Of a stretch of DNA of 64,000 nucleotides, positions 61,430 through 64,000 are shown piece after piece. The translations under genes were made by a program, and so were the position numbers. This DNA comes from Anthostomella pinea. Its lineage: Eukaryota > Ascomycota > Sordariomycetes > Xylariales > Xylariaceae. Where the stretch lies: contig CAUWAG010000020.1 in NCBI GenBank assembly GCA_963556695.1, positions 310,001-374,000 on the forward strand, read 5' to 3'. The notes beneath the pieces are model-generated. The model made no database searches, was not told where the DNA came from, and saw only the letters and a program-made list of their open reading frames with translations. Position 1 is the first letter of the stretch. Every line of letters begins with the position of its first letter.

Positions 61430-62843
61430 CATGTTTCCCGAGTACCATCGGCCGCATGTCTACAGATCCTGGACGTTTGCCAATCTCCAACACAGGTCTC
61501 ACCTCGACGACTTGCCATCAACCTCCACCATCCCGCCATGTCCATCCATGTACCTACTCTCCCTCACCCACAAGTACATATATCTGCTTGGCCTCATCTG
61601 CATCAGTGTCTGCGCATCGATCCCGGCAGGCACGTGCTTCAAGTAGGCCGTCATGTTTCACCGGCCGCTGAGTAAACACAAGCGACCTACACCTTACTCT
61701 TTCCCCTCTTTCAGTGGTCTTAGGCATCACTGCACACAAATTTTCTCAAGCACACTTCAATTCCAATTCTCCACATCAGCAACCATCTCATGCAAGCTGG
61801 TTTCCCTCCATTATCTTCCCTCCATTATCTTCCTCGAATTGCCCTCTGCTACGATACTCGCCAAGCGTCTCTCCCTCACTTCAGCTCTCACATCCATTGC
61901 AGCTTTTCAGCTCGCCAATGATCCCATACACCTCTTCTCCCATCGATGCACACGCCTAGGTGCATATTCATTATGTCCAGAATGCACTGTTGGTAAGTTG
62001 CTTTCTTGTGGCCCGTCGATTCACTCGGTTAGCACCCACTTTCCATGTGCACCAACAGCTTGAAGAACTCCCTCCACCCTCCCCCACAATCAGCAGCATT
62101 TTCCTCCCCCAATCTACTCCTGCACCCTCTCACCTGTTCCACCTCCCACCACTTTCACTTCTTCTATGTTCAAATCACTGCTTCCTCTCTGGCCGCATCA
62201 TCACTTCGACACTCTACCTCGTCTCGTCAACAACAATTCAACCCTGCGTTGCACGTCATCCAATCTAACTTCCGTTCACCTCGCCTGCTTCTCAATCTCA
62301 CTCGCCACCGTCACTCGTCTGCCAAACAAGCCTCTTTACGAATCAATTCACGAATCTCACGACGCGTCAGCTGTAGACGCTTTCTTCAAGAACGGCGCGT
62401 TGCATTCCATCTCAAGTAAGTACCAATTCCCATCACCCAGGCATCCTCCTGATCCCATGCCTCCAGTGATATGTACTCGAACGTCAACGCCCATCACAAC
62501 CTCAATTCCCTCTCCCCGTGCATGATACCACCCTACCTCTCCCAGCATGCACCAAAGCCCACTCAGCCAGGTACCTTATACCTACTCTCGCCTCGCTGCA
62601 GAATTTTTCTACCCCAGGCATCAACAAATACCCGCCGCACTTTCCTCCCCTTCTGCGTCAACAAACCCAGCTTCAATTCACCTTGCCCTTGCCCTGGACT
62701 CTTTCCACACAAACAATTTCACCCATCTGCAATTTTGCACCTTTACCATTCAGCACTTTCAACTTCAACACCTCCCACCTGCAACACCCTTTCACCTTCA
62801 TGTCTCATCCTTCCACCTTCAACGTACTTCCACCTTCATCAAT

Positions 62844-62893
62844 CTTCCACTTCCACTTCCACTTCCACTTCCACTTCCACTTCCACTTCCACA
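62844..62893 (+). repeat. CTTCCA hexanucleotide microsatellite
   Basis: About eight uninterrupted ACTTCC/CTTCCA units inside the CT-rich tract. Confidence 0.92.
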
Positions 62894-63643
62894 CTGGCAG
62901 CATCAACACAACAACATGCAACCTCTGCACTCCAAGTTGTCCACCTCGCCGTCCCTGGACCCTGCAGCACCCGATCTCCTCGCTGCCTTCGCGCACCTAC
63001 TTTCGGCATGATTTTCTGACCCTATCACCAACAGTCGCCCACATCCATCTCTATGCCTGATCTCAGGCATGAATTGTCCGATCAGTTTTCCCAAGGTATG
63101 TTCATCAACCCTCCTTCTCCTGCGCTGCACGCCTGCGCTTCCACCTGCACACCACGCGTGCCATCTTCCCAATTCGGCAATCCATCCACACTTCGCCAGA
63201 CCTACCGCGTCAGAGCCTGACGATACTCCACCTGCGCCTTTCTGCTCGCTCCCCTCCATCCATCTTCAACCTTCATCCTTCACTTCCACTTCCACCTTCA
63301 CACTTCTACCTTCGCCTTTCCACCTTCGAGCTTCCACCATGCATCTTCCGCACTGCGCGCACAATCGCCTTGTGATTCGCAACCTGTTCACCAGCTAACT
63401 GTCGCATCCAGCTAGCCATCCATTCTTGCAACTACAATACTCAATACAAGAATTCCCCTCATGAATGAATCACCTTTCCTCAAAGTACGTTCTTGCTTAC
63501 CCCTCCTCCACTGGCAACACAGCTGACCTTTCGCACCTCCAGTTGTGCACTCGCCTTTCTCCAAGTGATACCGAATGTCCATTCAAGCAAGATACCCTCG
63601 CAGGTCCAAGGCCTCTCTCAAGTAAGTACCCTTCCTCACCCAT

Positions 63644-63745
63644 CACCCATCACCATCCTCCATCGCCATCATGCATCACCATCCTCCATTGCCATCATGC
63701 ATCACCATCATGCATCGCCATCATGCATCACCATCACCATCATCG
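63644..63745 (+). repeat. CATCAC/CATCAT-type microsatellite
   Basis: Irregular array of CATCACCATC, CATCATGCATCACCAT and CATCGCCATCATG words. Confidence 0.88.
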
Positions 63746-64000
63746 ACCTTGATTCATCATCACCCTTCATTTACCACTACTCCTCGCCACCTTCACGATG
63801 CTAACTTGTCCATTCTTATAGTCGGAGCTCTGGTCGGCTTCGGCCGACTATCCTGTTTGGTGAGACAGACTTCGTGTGCTGTCGGGATCTCGTGATGGAG
63901 TGGCTGGGCCTCACGAACAAGTTTGGTTAGGGGCTCCATTTGGTGTGCACTTGTGTCGAGCCTCTTCCATCCTCCACTTTCCAGGGACTCGGCGGCCTCT

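Larger units (their letters stand above)
61430..63890 (+). other. Strand-asymmetric CT-rich low-complexity tract
   Basis: About 2.4 kb in which the plus strand is rich in C and T and poor in G, with recurring CCTCCA, CTTCCAC, CCATCA and CACCTTC words. Stop codons are rare in all three plus frames for that reason, giving many overlapping long frames without any domain. Donor-like GTAAGT/GTATGT sites occur (near 61994, 62417, 63098, 63620), so a spliced non-coding transcript or long leader is possible. Confidence 0.5.

Noticed and set aside
61650..63900. Many overlapping long plus-strand ORFs in the CT-rich tract
   Set aside because: The strand has few A and G, so stop codons are rare in every frame. 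No domain, start context or consistent splice model supports a protein.

Overview
The window is nuclear DNA of a filamentous ascomycete (Pezizomycotina). The evidence is short spliceosomal introns (45 to 120 bp) with GTAAGT-type donors and CTAAC-like branch sites, fungal-type gene families (Kre9/KNH-type wall protein, fungal F-box, NCS1 permease, LaeA-like methyltransferase, DUF3435), Tad-type LINE and Fot1/pogo elements, and widespread C-to-T / G-to-A changes at CpA/TpG of the kind left by repeat-induced point mutation (RIP). The species cannot be named from sequence alone.

Left third (1 to about 16.6 kb): accessory, transposon-rich DNA. Two Tad-like LINE reverse-transcriptase fragments lie in opposite orientation about 7.5 kb apart, the second joined tail to tail with an inverted ORF1. 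Around them are an F-box pseudogene, a diverged tandem 1.1 kb repeat, a MADS-like gene, a C2H2 zinc-finger gene, an RRM-protein pseudogene and several minisatellites. A broken DUF3435 tyrosine-recombinase gene is cut off by an AT-rich (RIP-like) mosaic. That mosaic holds an internally deleted Fot1/pogo transposon with intact 60-bp terminal repeats and TA target duplication.

Middle (17 to about 48 kb): ordinary, mostly intact genes: E2 ubiquitin-conjugating enzyme, TBC Rab-GAP, a small acidic nuclear protein, a small ORF with a duplicated 3' part, the divergent ribosome-biogenesis pair RRP3 / SSF1, an 8-exon methyltransferase, an MFSD5-type transporter with a duplicated start region, a concentrative nucleoside transporter and a nitroreductase-family protein. 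Exon-intron structures were checked by phase: every spliced model given with coordinates is a multiple of three.

Right part (48 to 60.5 kb): a run of metabolic and surface genes, most of them decayed. In order: a Kre9/KNH-type single-pass surface protein, an acyltransferase pseudogene, an SDR that seems to have lost its normal stop, a truncated rhodopsin-type membrane protein capped by a copy of the Kre9-type gene's 3' end, a GPI-type secreted protein with two lesions, a GMC oxidoreductase missing its FAD-binding half, a P450 pseudogene, a lactonase fragment and an NCS1 permease pseudogene. Between the GMC and P450 remnants sits a striking 1,022-bp fold-back element made of two 310-bp inverted arms, each containing two tandem 127-bp units. 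The last 2.5 kb is strand-asymmetric, CT-rich low-complexity DNA whose long ORFs are compositional artefacts.

The most promising unusual items are the 127-bp-unit fold-back element, the tail-to-tail LINE junction, the gene with in-frame duplicated sequence behind a stop, and the decayed metabolic cluster. No intact new system was found.
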